From contig OX335653.1 of the NCBI GenBank assembly GCA_946894095.1, positions 16,745,001 through 16,809,000 on the forward strand: DNA of 64,000 nucleotides, in the 5' to 3' direction. Below, piece after piece: positions 27,714 through 42,700 of this stretch. Position 1 is the stretch's first letter. Each line of letters opens with the position of its first letter. Origin of the DNA: Incurvaria masculella (lineage: Eukaryota > Arthropoda > Insecta > Lepidoptera > Incurvariidae). A program made the translations under genes and the position numbers. Below the pieces are notes generated by a model. That model did no database searches. It had not been told where the DNA came from and worked only from the letters and a program-made list of their open reading frames with translations.

Positions 27714-30700
27714 CATACATACATACACTCGAAAAACATAACCCTCCTTCTTTCGCAGTCGGGTAATAAATAAATTAAGAAACCGTTCACTACTATTCCG
27801 ACCTTGTGTTGCCGACCATATTTATTTTCTCTAAAGAGTCGGTAAATTGTGGAATGCATCTCTGCCATTGGTACAAGCTTAGAACAAGCATGGTATCATG
27901 GTCCGTACAAGTTTTTACTAGATGTCAAAGTCAAACTCGTACTTCCGATTTGTATGAAAACGTGGAGTCGGCGTCAACGGCAATGTCGACGTATTTACGG
28001 CAACGTTGAGTAAGCTGTCAAATCAAACTCGGACTCGCAAATGTTAGTTCGCTTAACGCCTACTGCGCGCGCTCTTCGATTTCTCAATACATTTGAAAAC
28101 ACCAGTCGATCGGTTTACCGTAAACGCCAATTTAGGTGACAACTGGGACTACAGGCTCTGATCGGGATAAATCTTTCGAAATGCGACCAACCCGCATAAT
28201 GCGTGAAACCGGTTTTTTAATTGTTTCATCAAAGAAATTTCAAAAAGTTAAACATTTGCCTTAGCTGAATTGGTAAATAATGTTACGCTCTTTAAAATGA
28301 CAAATCAATATTAAGGTTGATTGCATATGGCTCATTCCATAAGGTTCAGGAACTTAACAAACAAACCATACGCGTAAGGTACGCGTATGTTTATATAGGC
28401 GTATGTATATAGCATAATAATCTTAACGTAAAATATAAATGTTACTAAAATGCATATATTGCATGAAAACATTATCTTCTCATTCGTCGGCTGTCTTTGT
28501 GATATTTGAGTACAAGCATAGATTATAATCTACTCGTATATGCTACGCACACACGACACTCACGAGGGACCGACCAGAAATGTCTGTCAATGGCACTTCA
28601 AATGCAATTACGGTTAGACTACTCTCCGAGTGGAGAGTTTCTGTCATGTGCAAATTTGATTGTGTAATATCTGTCAAGCTCTCGTTCTATAATCATCATG
28701 TTGGTATCCAAATTAAATGTTCTCTTCTGTCAGATTACTTATTCTGTGGCCTCACGTACTTTTTAATTGGTTAAATTAAATATTCTGTAAAACAAAATAC
28801 TCACGGCACTGATCTGGCTTCACGCAGTCTCCGCCGGCGCCGTTGCGAACGTATCCTTCCTTGCAGAAACACCCCTCCGAGCAGTTGGAGATGCACTTTA
28901 TTTTGATACCCTTATTATCACAGGTCTTGGGACAGAATGTACCACATTTCTTGTACTCTTCATTTGCTTTCGTACATTTACCAGCTGAAATATTACTTAA
29001 TTTCAATTTTGATTACTTTTAAAATAAGCATTTGGTTACAGTGTTGCCAGGGACGTTTTAAATGTGGCATCATAGATGCTGCACGATACCATGGAATTAG
29101 TATGTTCCTATGATGGGATCTGTATATTAATTTTCAAGTAATATCTATGATAGCATAACATTAATTACGTTGTGATCTTAATTTTGATGTTATTTTTCTT
29201 AACTGTAAATAAAACTTTATTATAATAATAATTTTAGTTACATAATCAACAACTATATTTAAATAAAGAAGAAAACAGCGAATTATATATCAATTATAAA
29301 TCAAAACTTATTATATATTAACTTTCAAATAACTTTCCTTCACACTGTCTCAGCCGCTAATGAACTCAAGAACTTTTTTACTTGAAACGCTTTTTATTTA
29401 TTACTAGCAGCCCGTCCCGGCTTTGCACGGGCATAATGTAATTTAAAAAAATATTATTTTGCCACAATGATACACAAATAAACCATTTTTACGTGGAGTT
29501 CCTACATTGAGATATTTGAAATAAAAAAAAACTTAGATATTATTATTACATGATTATTAGATATTAGAGAAATAATAAATTCAAAGTGCTATAGGGAGAA
29601 CCGCGGCCTCCGAGGCACGCTCCCGCCGCCCCGGCCGGCCGGTACCGCCGCAAACACTACATCCAGCAATTTTTAAATCTATAATATCTTCGAAAATATA
29701 CATTTAAATCATATGCTGTAAAGGTCCGTATAGATCTATATTAAATCAACAATGTATTTAACGTATTTGATTGGATAAGGATTAATGCTGTATTGGTTAA
29801 AATCGCTTCGAAAATTAGCCATTATTTGTCGTAAAAAGTAAATGTGAAAAAAACATTATTGTGGGATATCCATAAGAGATAGATATATACCATCGCGGAG
29901 TTTTCTGTAGACTTTTTCAATGTGTACAATACTTAGTACATTATTTCGATAAATCTCGTAGGATTCAGCCTGCGTTTGCAATGTAAGCGGACAAAATTTA
30001 ATTTATTACGACATCACATTGGAAACCTCAAAAATAACAGTTTTTCTCCACTACTTAATGGATGTTATTATACATGTAAACCTTCCTCTTGAATCACTCT
30101 ATCTATTAAAAAAAACCGCATCAAAATCCGTTGCGTAGTTTTAAAGATTTAAGCGTACATAGGGATATAGTGATATAGGGACAGAGAAAGCGACTTTGTT
30201 TTATACTATGTAGTGATGATAATTATATATGAATAGCTATGGTAAGATAGTAGTTAGCACCTTGCGCAGTGAACATTAATCAATCAATCAAATAACAAAA
30301 TCCTATCCATTTTTTTATATAGAAATATATTAAAAAGAAGAAATGCATTAAGTACCTACCGCTTAAGATCTTTTTTGAAAAAACTGAATCGACCAAAAAA
30401 AATCCATATCAGTATCAAACCTGCTCACGAAATGTCACGAGCATCAGTTGAGAAATATGACCTGCTAAGGAGAACAGCCGGGCAAACGAAAAACATTTTT
30501 CGTTTTTTTTTTCCCAAACTAAAACGGAGACGCTTCGCGCTTTGCTCGATTAACAAGCAGCAGCAAATTGAAGTACTCACGGCATTTGTCTGGCGTGACA
30601 CATTCTCCGACGTCGTTCCACACATATCCATCCTCGCAGACGCAAGAAGCATTGCAGCCAGCGATGCATCTTATCTGATAAATCATGTTCGCACAGGTCC

Positions 30701-33700
30701 TAGGGCAAAGGGTGGCGCAGGCATCATACTTTTGATTTTTCCCGCATACTGGAGCTGGAAAGAAAAAAATTAAATTTCTCGAACCTGTGTCGTATATGCT
30801 TATTTTTTATGCGACCTGACATGGATGGCTAATGCCACACAACTACCGTTATGATATTAGCCCAATACACCACATTACCGAAGGAATTAGGTGCCATGCC
30901 AGGACCTTCCCTTTATGAGCACGGCTACGTTGAACTGGATGGAAAACACGGACAATTTTTCATTGCCGCTTCGACCATCTTTTCATCCAATGCGATGGTA
31001 CCAACCCGGGCGGGCTTAAACCCTACCACCTAGTAGGGGAAGGGCACCTACAGTTTTACATGGATTCCGAACGATGGAGCAGCTCGCATTCGTGACGAAA
31101 TGCACTTATCGAACTCGGAAAGAGAAAGACAGTGGTGTATGTCGGTATCGAACCCAGGCCTCTGGTACGCTAGGCCATTCCCCGCGCCACTAGGCTACGA
31201 GCCGCTCACGCCTTGCGGCTACTTATAACAATACGCATCTATGTAAAACAAAGATGTTTTAAGTTTTTCTATTGGATATTGAATGTGGTTTATATTTATT
31301 GTGACTGGACATGTATGGCTGAAACCACATCCACAGCCCAACACACTGCATTTCCAAAGAAATTAGGTGCCATGCCAGGGCCTTCCTCTTATAAGCAAGT
31401 CTACATTTAACTAATAATGACATTAGATTTTAGTGTTTTTCTTTTTAATTAATGTTAATGTTAGATGTTAGTTTATATTATTAGTTATTTAACTTTGTAT
31501 TAATATTATAGGTTGTATACGTTTAAGGTTTTTATTTGATAATTTGTATGTGAGGCCGTTATAAATATTATATGATTTCAATTTACCGATTAAATTCACT
31601 CGAATAATGACATTAGCTAGTGCATATGTATTTCAACATATTTGTTATGCTAGAAATAATATCAGTTAAGTCACTTTAAATTCAAATGTTCACAGCTATG
31701 AGACCAGAAACAAGAATAACACATTCAATGTGTCAAACATAAATTAGTCGAAACCAATAAGAGTTTTACATGCAATAGTATCAGGTTTTACAATAAATTA
31801 CCTAAGAACTTAATACATCTGGTTGACACCTATTTTAAAACAGAGTAAAACTCTCTTTTAATTTAATAATCTTACTATACTATAGATGAAACCTTTGTTA
31901 TATTCCGACAATATAACAAAGGACTTCTAAACGCTTACTAAATCTTGAAACAGATACCTTCGTATCTTATAAAGTGATGACATTGATATTACTATTTAAT
32001 ATCAATACATTTCAAGTAACCATATTTGAGTAATACGATATGTAATACGTGCATATATGATATTATTATTTTTTGACGAAGGCTTCCTACACCTTGTTGA
32101 TTATTTGGTTATTTTCTCTGAACATATAAATATTATTTTTGTTGAAATCATTAAAGTTATTCATAAATATTGCTGTTCGTTAAGTGACTACGCATTCAGG
32201 GCACTGTGGTAGTTCATGACAGAAATAATAGTATTCAAACTAAAGGTGCAAATGTTTCACAATGTTTTCTTGTTGGCACTGTAGTTGTCCATCGCCTGCA
32301 GGTCCTTGCTTGCGTTGACACTTGGTTCGGGTCACCTCTTTCCCTAAAACATGGTTGAAGGAGGCGATGGCTGTGCCCGGCGTGATGCTCGTGAACGGGT
32401 ACTGTTTGTTGGGACTGGTCTGCTCCAATCGGCAACATGTCAGATGGCGGGTGTAGTCTATGCAAAATTACTGATATTTTTCATGGACATTTATTATTGA
32501 TTTTTCTGAATCCATATTAATTTATTGCTTTAACCTGTGTTTTCCTAATATCATATTTTTTAAGTACTTACTGTTAATGTTACAAAACATTATATTAGTT
32601 ATTAATACAAATAAGTACTAATACTTTGTATATCTGTAAGAAGTGGCAAACACTTTTGTAAACTTAGACTAAGTAGACGTTGAAAAAATTACCAGCTGAG
32701 TTTCTTGCCAGTTCTTCTTCGCTGGGATCGCTGAACTGGCTAATGAAAAAATATGACTATGATGAAGTGCAATCCATAGTTTGGAATCCATGTAAAACTG
32801 TAGGTTATCTTCCCCTACTAGGTGGCACGGTAAAGCACGTCCGGGTTGGGGCCATCGCATCGGATGAAAATATGGTCGGAGCGGCCATGAAAAAAAGTCC
32901 AGAAAACACGGACTGTTCGATGTAAAAAAGTTCCCAAAGTACCATCCGTGCTGGCATGGCACCAATTTTTTTAGGAAATGCGGTGTGTTCAACCAAACCA
33001 GAAAACTATTCAGTTCAAACTATTTTAAACAATTTTCATAAATTATAGTACCTATGTAATACATTTTACTGATTAACAGGTGTAACAAATTTAAAAGTAA
33101 ATAAAAAACGTTTTACCGTAGCGCCCCGTGGCACAGCCAGGAGGACTGTCGTAGCACTGCTACGCCGCGTAGCAAGGCAACTTGTATTTAGTCCAATACA
33201 TTGCCAGGAAAGTATAGCGTTATTTTATTGAGTGCTCAGACTAGTACCAAAGATAATACTAATAATTACTTCGTACCGTTGTGTTTCTACAGGCGACTTA
33301 GAAAATAATTGGAGATTTTAACCATCCGATTATTTAGGTTTTGGAACGTAAATTGTCAAAATATGTCCATGTCTTCCATCCAGCAGTGTTCATAAAGAGG
33401 CGTTCCTGGCATCATACCTAATTCCTTCTTGAACGCGGTGTGTTGGGTATATATCATGAAGGAGGCTGTATTATAGCCATCCATGTGCAGTTACAAATAC
33501 CAGAGTTGTCGTGGGACACCCGGTAGGAACGATGTTCCAATTTTCGCAATTTTAAAACGGAAACACGCCACAGAATAATGCGAACCGTTCTGTCACCATT
33601 GATGGAAAAATCTCAAAAAATGGGTACCGCATGCATTAAGTGAAGCACACCAACAAACACACGTCGAGTGCTGCTTTGTTTTACTCAACCGTCACAAGAA

Positions 33701-36700
33701 AGAAAAAGAAAGAAATAACAAAAAATCTCATCAAAATGGTTGAACCCAGGAGAACCGGCCAAATGCTGCCGAAAAGCGAAAGTTGACTCAGAAAAAGACA
33801 CGGGTCATCCACTGCAGCTTCCTATGATCTGGCCAGACAATTACGGCAAATCTGTATTGTCAACAATTGCAAATCATGATGGAATAGCTAGCCGTTAAAC
33901 AACCGAGACAGGTCAATTGCTCTAGCCCACTGCTGCTTCAGGACAATGCTAGACCACACAATGCACAACGAACGATCGCTTAATTAGAGGAGATGTGATT
34001 CAAATGTCTCTAACACCCGCCATACTCCCCGGACCTTGCTCCAACAGATTATAACTTTTTCCGGAATTTGGATAACTTCTTGCAAGGAGAAAAATTCCAT
34101 TTTGATGAGGCACTCAATACCGCCTTCAAAGACTCCAAGCCAGCGGTGAGTTGTGGTTCCCCCACAAGATAGACCGCTCGGCGCTGAATTGAGTCCAAGG
34201 ACGCCAACAGGTACTGTTGATCGGTGTTAAGGATAAGATGTTTGCCTTCATCAGAATGGAATACGAGTAATATTCAACTGCTACTCATCAATTATTATGA
34301 TCCAAATAATATGCCTGATTATTTTCTCTCCTTACTAAAATGTATCGCCCCCTTCCTTGTGAAAGCTCCCAACTTCGTCGGTACTACACAATTGCCGTTG
34401 TCATGAGCATTGGCTTCGTTAAATACTCTACTACTCACTATTAGTGATGCAGTCACCGCTTGGTATGCATACCCCGCTGGCATTTCTAACGTATTCATCG
34501 ACGCAGTCACAGCCTGGTTCGCACGGCTGGGGGTCGTCACACCGGTAGTCCGTGTAAGGGAGGCTCCTTACACGGACTACCTATGTCTGAGGTGGACAGA
34601 TGAGTCTGCATTTGCTAGCTATTTCGTTCTTTCCGCACTGCGGCTTTGTGGCTTTTGAAAAATTATACAAATCAATTTTAGAGACAACAGCGACCAGTAA
34701 AATTGTACAGATTTGAAACATAACAATTGTAGTGAAGAAATAGTAGACATATATCTAAAAGTAATAGGGAAATCAAGATGCAATTTTGAAGTAGGTATAT
34801 AATTAAGATAGTTAAGCGATTTATGAGACCCTTATTTTAACAAATTAAGAAAGATTATGGCCAAAATAACATCTTCATTAAGAAAGACTGGAAGTATCTT
34901 AGCAATTCACGCTCTCAGATTAATGCAGATACTATGTGTACCCTAACATACGATGCGAAGATTGCATAGAATTTTCTTATGAAATTTTTCCTCATGCACA
35001 AATGGTTCGAAGAAAAAGTGTAATTAATTTTTGGTAGAGCATCGCAGGATAGAGAAAAGTTTTTTTTTTATGCGACCTGACATGTATGGCTAATACTACA
35101 CAACTACCGTTATGATATTATCCCAATACATGATATTCCCGAAGGAATTAGGTGCCATGCCAGGACCTTCCCTTTGGTGCAATAATACAGGATCTGTTAT
35201 TTTTCTCAAAATCAACGAGTTTGATTCCCCGCTAGAAAAAAGGTTTTTTTTAAAAAACACAATTACCGCTTTGATATTATTATCTTCTTGCATTATATCC
35301 CGAAAGAATTAGGTGCCATGCCAGAACCTTCCCTTTGTGAGCACGGCTACATTTAACTGGGTGGAAAGCACGGACATTTTTTTATTGCCGCTTCAACCAT
35401 AGTTTTATCCAATGCGATGGTACCGACCCGGGCTTAACCCTAACACCTAGCAGGGGAAGGAGACCTACATTTTTAAATGGGTAAAAATAAAAATAAAGTA
35501 CCCTAGTAGATTTATTGTGAATACCTTAAGGATGTTCCGACCCATACAATGTTCTTTTATTATAGCCATAGTAGTTGCAGCGAAAACATATTCACAATTT
35601 CAGGTTTAATGGTTTCGTTGTAATTGCCGATTAGAAGTTTTACACCGTTAGATGGCGCTGTTAAATAAAAATCGTATTTTAATAAATTGTAACAAAACCA
35701 TTAATCCTGAAATTGTGAAATTGTTTTCGCTGCAAGTAATATGACTATATTAAACTTTTATTATTAATTCGTGGCTTAAAGTGCAATACTTTTTGCGTTA
35801 TGTGTGCAAACAACTTTATATGGGTCGGAACAGCCTTAAAGCGGATTGGAGTAACGTCAGGGAAGGAAAGCATTGAAACACTCACGGCACTCTTCCGGCT
35901 TGACACATTTTCCGTCCCCTCGTCTCACATAGCCTTTCGCGCAGAAGCAGCCCTTGACGCACTGCCGCGTACAGATCCTGTTCGTTTCGTTGCGGTTGGA
36001 GCAGGTGTCAGGGCAGCTGGAGCCACACTCTAGGAAAACCTCGTTGGGACCCGGGCATTGGTTGGCTGGGGCTGTAAAAAGCACGGTACATTGAGGAGGC
36101 TGCAATTGTTCTGTGGGTGGAGTTTCCGTGCGAGGCCGAAGCGCGGACTCGCTCATTTCATACGCGCATTATTCACTTGCGGCGTTCCTATGGATTAACG
36201 TGTGTGTGATATGAAGTAAAATTGAAATGAAATGAAATGAAAAAAATCTTTATTTGCAAGCCTGTAAGCATGATTCACAAAAAGGCGGAATTAATGACAT
36301 GAGGCATTCTCTGACATTCAACCTTAGAGACGTAGGAGAGGTGCGGTGTGGCGGGCAAAAGAAAAAAATAAAAAACTAAACACTAAAGAAAACATTAAGA
36401 CTCTTAAAAAATATTTTAAAATGAAATGGAAAAATATATATTTTCATAAAATAATCGTACATAACATAGGCTTATAATGTATAGTACTTAGTATTAACAG
36501 ATAGATACATACAAATATTTACGCATATACATAAATATATAAATATATAAATATATACCTTTATATTCAATGCACAAAAGAAACAATGTGTCTCTTGAAT
36601 CAGTAGGATCAGTAAAAGCAAATAACTACTGATTAAATAATACAAGTCAAAAATCGAGGAACAGACATTTGAGACGCTCTTTAAATATGTGAATAGAATA

Positions 36701-39700
36701 GGATATTCGTACATCAAGTGGAAGCTGGTTCCACATTCCACAATTAAGAGGAACAGTACGTTAAGAATGTGCAAAATATTGTATTAAAATGTATATTGTA
36801 TTCATCAGAAGGGCGACCATTTTCTTTTTTTTTATTTAGATAGGGCCCTTAATTTTTTTTAAGTTAAGGTTAAATTTCATTTCAGAGCCCTTCGCACTAA
36901 AAAGTTCAGATCCAAGCCCTAGTCTTTGCAAGTGTCTAATTAGGCTGTGCCGCACTTATTGTAGTTTATCTAATTATATTTATAAGTTACAGTGTTAGTA
37001 ACTTATAAAAAATATCAGATATTCATCCAGTGAGTCACTTGTGCAGGTTTTGAGACTTCACCGCGGCCATTGAACGGTTTAAGCTCTGCACAGAGTTTCA
37101 TACAGAATGTTTATTAGAAAGAATATAACGATATTTTCTTTAAAATAATTTAAGGCGCTAGGACTAGCCAACTACTCGCGCCATACAAATGCACTTTTTA
37201 ACAAATGTAATAATATGTAGTAAAACTCTTCAGCAAATCCAAATAGAACTCCAGACTGATAATGAATTGTTAATATTTTTTTATTCCATCATTTATTTAA
37301 ATAATAATAAAAATAAAAAAGTGGATTTTTCTCATTAGAAATCTGAAAGTAATTCGATTTCTAGATATAAGCAAAAACAGCATATATGCATAAACAAAAA
37401 ATTCCATTTGCTTTTAGATTTCTACATTAAGTCAAAAAAGTTCGGAAATGGACACCGTTTCCGCAATGTATTTTGTATAGAAAAAGGAAACATACATTAA
37501 CGAAAATAGTTCGATTCCTAGACAAGGAATCATATATTGTAAGAATGACACTTATAATTGTCAGACTTAGTTAGTTAACTTGGGGTGCCTCGTCTAACTT
37601 TGCGATTTGGCTAGTACCAGGGCCTTAATACGGTGCGCGCTGTGTATACTAATAATTCGCACATATAGTTGCAGGCAGGACTAAATTATATTCCCTGCTA
37701 TATATTATATTCTATATGCTATATATATTACTGCTAAAAAGTGCGCCTAAAGCACTTACGGCATTCTTTTTGTGGTATGCAAAAGACTTCGTCGCTTCTG
37801 ACGTATGTCTCGTCACAGAAGCAGCTGGAAGTCGTTATACAGGCTCCCATAACCGCTCCATTGTCCTTGCAGGTTAACTGGCAATTATTGCTGTCTCTCT
37901 CGTAGTGTTCGTTCGGTGGACAGTCTGGGTTAGTGAAAAAATTACGTCGTCCTTAGTTGGAGGGCTCGAACAGAGGGATGAACGTGCTCTAAAAACGCGT
38001 TCATGAAATCCGTTTCCACCCACACAAACCCTCCAATACCTCTGCGCCCATGTTTGCATGAACGTTTAAGTTGGGTTGGTAGTTTTTTATTTTTTATTGG
38101 AGACAATGGTTATCATCGTAAGCGCGCTAGATGGCATATCTTCTTCCTTTTTATCTATGGTGTGACAATATGAAGGGTTCAAACGGAACATTTTTAATTT
38201 TTCATTTCATGAACACATTTTAACACCAATCTTACTTTATATTGTTCGCGAGAAACCCGATGGTTTGTCTACGCGTGACAACCTGTTTTCGTGAGCATTA
38301 TAGATATTTTATGCATACTAATCAATACACATACATAAACAGGATAAAAAATATGCACCATATACCAATTTTACAAAATTGCAATTAAATTACAAAATTA
38401 CAACCCATTTAACAACAATAATTTGATTTCCATTTTTAGTTTCGAAGAGTTAATAGGAACTACATAATTGAGCATTCTTTGCCAAAGTAATTAACAGTTT
38501 TTTGGAATTTCGAGCCGTAGGTCAAGTTTAAGTCCTTTTGTGTAGTTATGTGAAATAGATATTTTACAGGATTCATCGGCATAATAACGCAATATTATTT
38601 TTAAGGCACACATCGCTCTGGCCGGTAACACTTTAAAGTACTTGAACGGGTGTTGAAAATGAAAATGAAAAAAAAAAATATTTGCAGCCAAACGGCACAA
38701 AAAGGCGGAAATTAATGCCATAAGGCATTCTCTACCATTCAACCTTAGAGATGTAGGGGAGGTGCAGTGAGGCGGGCAAAAAAAATAACGTAGAACAAAA
38801 TGAATTAGAGAAAATATTAACTAACCTAAAAATATGGATTTATATATTAACATAAATTACATACAAATACTTACATACACTTAAACATTTTAATAGACAT
38901 ATGATACAAATACACATATATTATTATAAAACATATAAACAGATTTACACATACAAAAAAAACATACATATATACGTACCTATAAATAGTGGTAAAAAAA
39001 AATAAAAAAATAACTCTGATGTACTGTTATGGTATATGGGAATAACTGTTGATGGCTCCCTAGCTCTAGACCGTTCTGAAGATGGGGCTATTATTTTGAA
39101 TATTCTGAACTAGAGACCACGAACTCTATCAAAGTATACTTTGCCCATACTTACCATATACATGATTATCGGTTCGACTAAAGATTGATGCATACATGAA
39201 CAGAGCAATTTGGATGGGAGCTTATATTTGAGAGCGTAAATCTATTTAAGACAGTCTCAGCTTAGCGCAGACATGGTCTCCATGAGTCTTTCACGAAAAG
39301 TTGCTGTCCACTATAAACCGTAGGTATTTATGCTGTTAACTGGCGCGCAGCCAGCGGTGGCGCCAGCCCACGGGCCACCTCTATATAAGCAGGCGTTCCA
39401 GTGTGCCTTCACCTGTCGAAGGTCAACACCTCTGGATCTGCTCTGATGTGCATTACTTTTGTCTTCTGGTTATTTAGATCTAGTCCGTTGTCGTGGGACC
39501 ATCTGAATACATTAACGAAGCCTATCGCAAGCCTTCTCTGCGCAGAGTTTCATACAGAATGTTTGTTAGAAAGAATGTAACTCCGATAATTTCTTTAAAA
39601 TAAGTTCATTTGATGCGCGCTGTGTACGAATAAATCGCACATATAGTTGCAGACAGGATTAAATTATATACCCTGCTAAATAAGATATACTGTATGCTAT

Positions 39701-42700
39701 ATATGAGTCGTATTCACTACGTATAATATTCACAACGTATAAAAGTATTTTTTTCCAAAAAATCAAAACCATGCATATCGTATAATATTCACAACGTATA
39801 ATTTTATACGTTTTGCATGAAGAAAGTTTAAAAATAGAATCAACTCTTTGCATCATGCATAACGTATAATAGTCACAACGTATAATATTCCTAACGTGAA
39901 TTCACAAAAAAAGAAAACCATGCAGAACGTACAATATGCCAAGAAGCACTGCAGAAAGCGCCCTAATGGCGATACATTTAAGGCTGACATTGCTACGAAT
40001 CGATATTTGTTAAAGAGTAAAAATTTGCTACAATTTCGAAAGGCCACCTTACGCTAATTGAGACGGTCGAAAAGTCGCGTGCGAGTAAACGCTTTAAAAG
40101 TATACTCATAAGGGCGCTTATCGTATGAAAAGTTTTTGGATTATATGATATGCATGGTTTTCTTTTTTTGTTAAATAAAGATCATAATTTTATACGTTGT
40201 GACTATTATACGTTATGCATGGAGAAATAAGTAATTTTATTTTTTAAACTTCTTCATGCACTACGTATAAAATTATACGATCTGCATATTAGACGTTCTG
40301 CCGTTCCCCCCTATATATTACTGCTAAAAAGTGCGTCTAAAGCACTTACGGCATTATTTTTGTGGTATGCAAAAGCCTTCGTCGTTTCTGACGTATGTCT
40401 CGTGCATTACTTTTGTCTTCTGGTTATTTAGACTAGTCCGTTGTCGTGGAACCATCTGACTACATTAACGAAGCCTATCGCAAGCCTTTTGATAGCTTCA
40501 CTCACCTAGTTCCACTTCACTGGTTTCGTGTCGCGTTTACACGATGAAATTAGTTGCACGAAACTAATTTTATCAAAAAGTAAGAAACCAGTTTCATTAA
40601 AAATTACGAAACAGTTTCATCAAAAAACTGCTCAGAGCTCGAAACTGATTTGATGTCGTGAAATTAATGCACACATTTTGAAATTCGAGACTTACACGGA
40701 AAATTGTTTGAAATTAGTGTCTTAAAACTTATTTCCAAAGTACTGAAAATAAATGTGAAATCAAACGGGTATATTAAAAACGTTTCACGTCTTTTTACTA
40801 AATTGACCACTCCTACATAAGTGTCCACAGTAATTGGCAGAGTTAAAATAGGGTTATACCAAAAGTCACCCAACGACACGACACTGGCAAAATTGTGAAC
40901 AAAACAGTAGACAGAGGCCATCAATCAAATAAACAGATTATCGTTCTAAACGCACGGGTATCGTCCCACATACCTTATGAATGAATGAATTCACCTTATT
41001 TATGACCACTGTCTTTTAAGAGTTACCATATGAAAAAAAAACCCCCCATTGATTCGGAAAATATTTACAGCCTGTTGCAAGAAAAAAAAATTGAGGAAAT
41101 GAAAATTACTATTTTAAGTAAATAATATTATTCACAATATAACTAATGGTCATGGTGCTGTCTCTACAACATACACAAAAACTACAATCGTTATTATTAA
41201 TATTATTTCTGCCTACAGAATTAATATAAAAAATAAATAAGGGAAACAACTAATCTGGTTGTTTGTAGCTGCATACCCCCTAGAGGAGATACAAGAGATT
41301 TTTTTTCTCTTAAATTTTTGTTTTCTTTTTAATTAACTTAATACTTACGTTGTATATATTGTTATGTTACATTGTCATATGTTAGTTACATATTGGTTAA
41401 ATGCTGCCTGTTCATGCATTATTTCTATTTTTGTGTACTTGTTATGTAAGTTAAGTTGGTTGAATTATTGTTTTTATTTTTTACACGCTGTTTTTGATAC
41501 TTAGTATAGTATGGTGATTTACTTGTTTATTTTCAATGTTAATTTTTAATATTTATTTTAAAGTATTGTCACCTTGTGCTGTATGTTAAACAATAAATCA
41601 AACATTCCTGTTCAATGAACGGCTAGGCGCCACTGCATTATGAATTCCATAATACAGTGACATATGCTGCGCCTAGAACCAATTTACCTGTTATTTTATT
41701 ATAATATGTATGTGTATAGGTATTGACTTTTACTTCTAAGCTTTTTAAATATCTAGTTGTTCTGTTAATTTTATATTAAGTTATTTTCATAGATTAAGCC
41801 AAATACCTTGTTAAGTTAATTTCTCTTTCTACGCAACTATTTCTTTCTTTCTTTCAGAAAATATAACTAAATTAGATCTTTCACCATTTTAATAAAAAAA
41901 AAATGGGGGTTATAGAAGTCGGGTTCCTTGCTACCGCTAGTTTTGGTTTCTTGAATTCTATGAAGAAACTAAGCCCCGACGTCAACCCCGGAGGTTATAA
42001 ATGGTGCATTTAGCGCAGTAAGTAATAAAAAAAGCGGGTTGGAGTAAGGTCGAGGAAGGAAAGCATGAAAACACTCACGGCACTCTTCCGGCTTGACACA
42101 TTTTCCGTCCGCTCGTCTCACGTAGCCTTTCGCGCAGAAGCAGCCCTGGACGCACTGCAGGGTACAGATCCTGTTCCTTTCGTTGCGGTTGGAGCATGTG
42201 TCAGGGCAGCTGGAGCCACAATCTAGGAACACCTCGTTGGGTCCCGGGCATTGGTTGACTGCGGCTGTAAAACGCACGGAATATTGAGGAGGTTGGAATT
42301 GTTCTGTTTTGAGTGCCGGGCTTAGACGAGGACTCGCTCATTTCATACGCGCATGATTCACTGCTTTGCGACGTTTCTATGGAGTAACATGTGCGTAATA
42401 TAAAGTAAAATTAAGAGGGAACAACGCCGTACTGTTCGTACGTTAACAATGTGCAAAATGTTCTGTGGTAAAATGTAAATTGTATTTATGAATATTTGAT
42501 TAATTTTTTTTTTTATTCAGATAGGGCTCTTATTTTTTTTATATTACGGTTCAATTTCAGTTCAGAGCCCTTCGCACTGAAAAGTTCAGATCCAAGCCCT
42601 AGTTTTTGCAAGTTTCTAATTAGGCTGTGCAGAACTAATCGTAGTTTCTCTAGTTATATTTATAAATTAATCACAAAGTTAGTAACTTATAAATATCAGC

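Larger units (their letters stand above)
26318..28804. other. Intron between TIL8 and TIL9, mostly unassigned
   Basis: Apart from the microsatellites and the hairpin MITE at 27,203, only AT-rich sequence is seen; 27,900-28,140 resembles 53,410-53,630 and 58,740-58,880 (TTTACCGTAAACGCCAATTTAGG), an old interspersed repeat. Confidence 0.4.

Noticed and set aside
30375..30773. 132-codon plus-strand open frame
   Set aside because: Opposite strand of the TIL7 exon; no domain of its own.
32235..32465. Two overlapping open frames with similar relatives near 20.3 kb
   Set aside because: Both frames are kept equally, so similarity is at DNA level; treated as a repeat.
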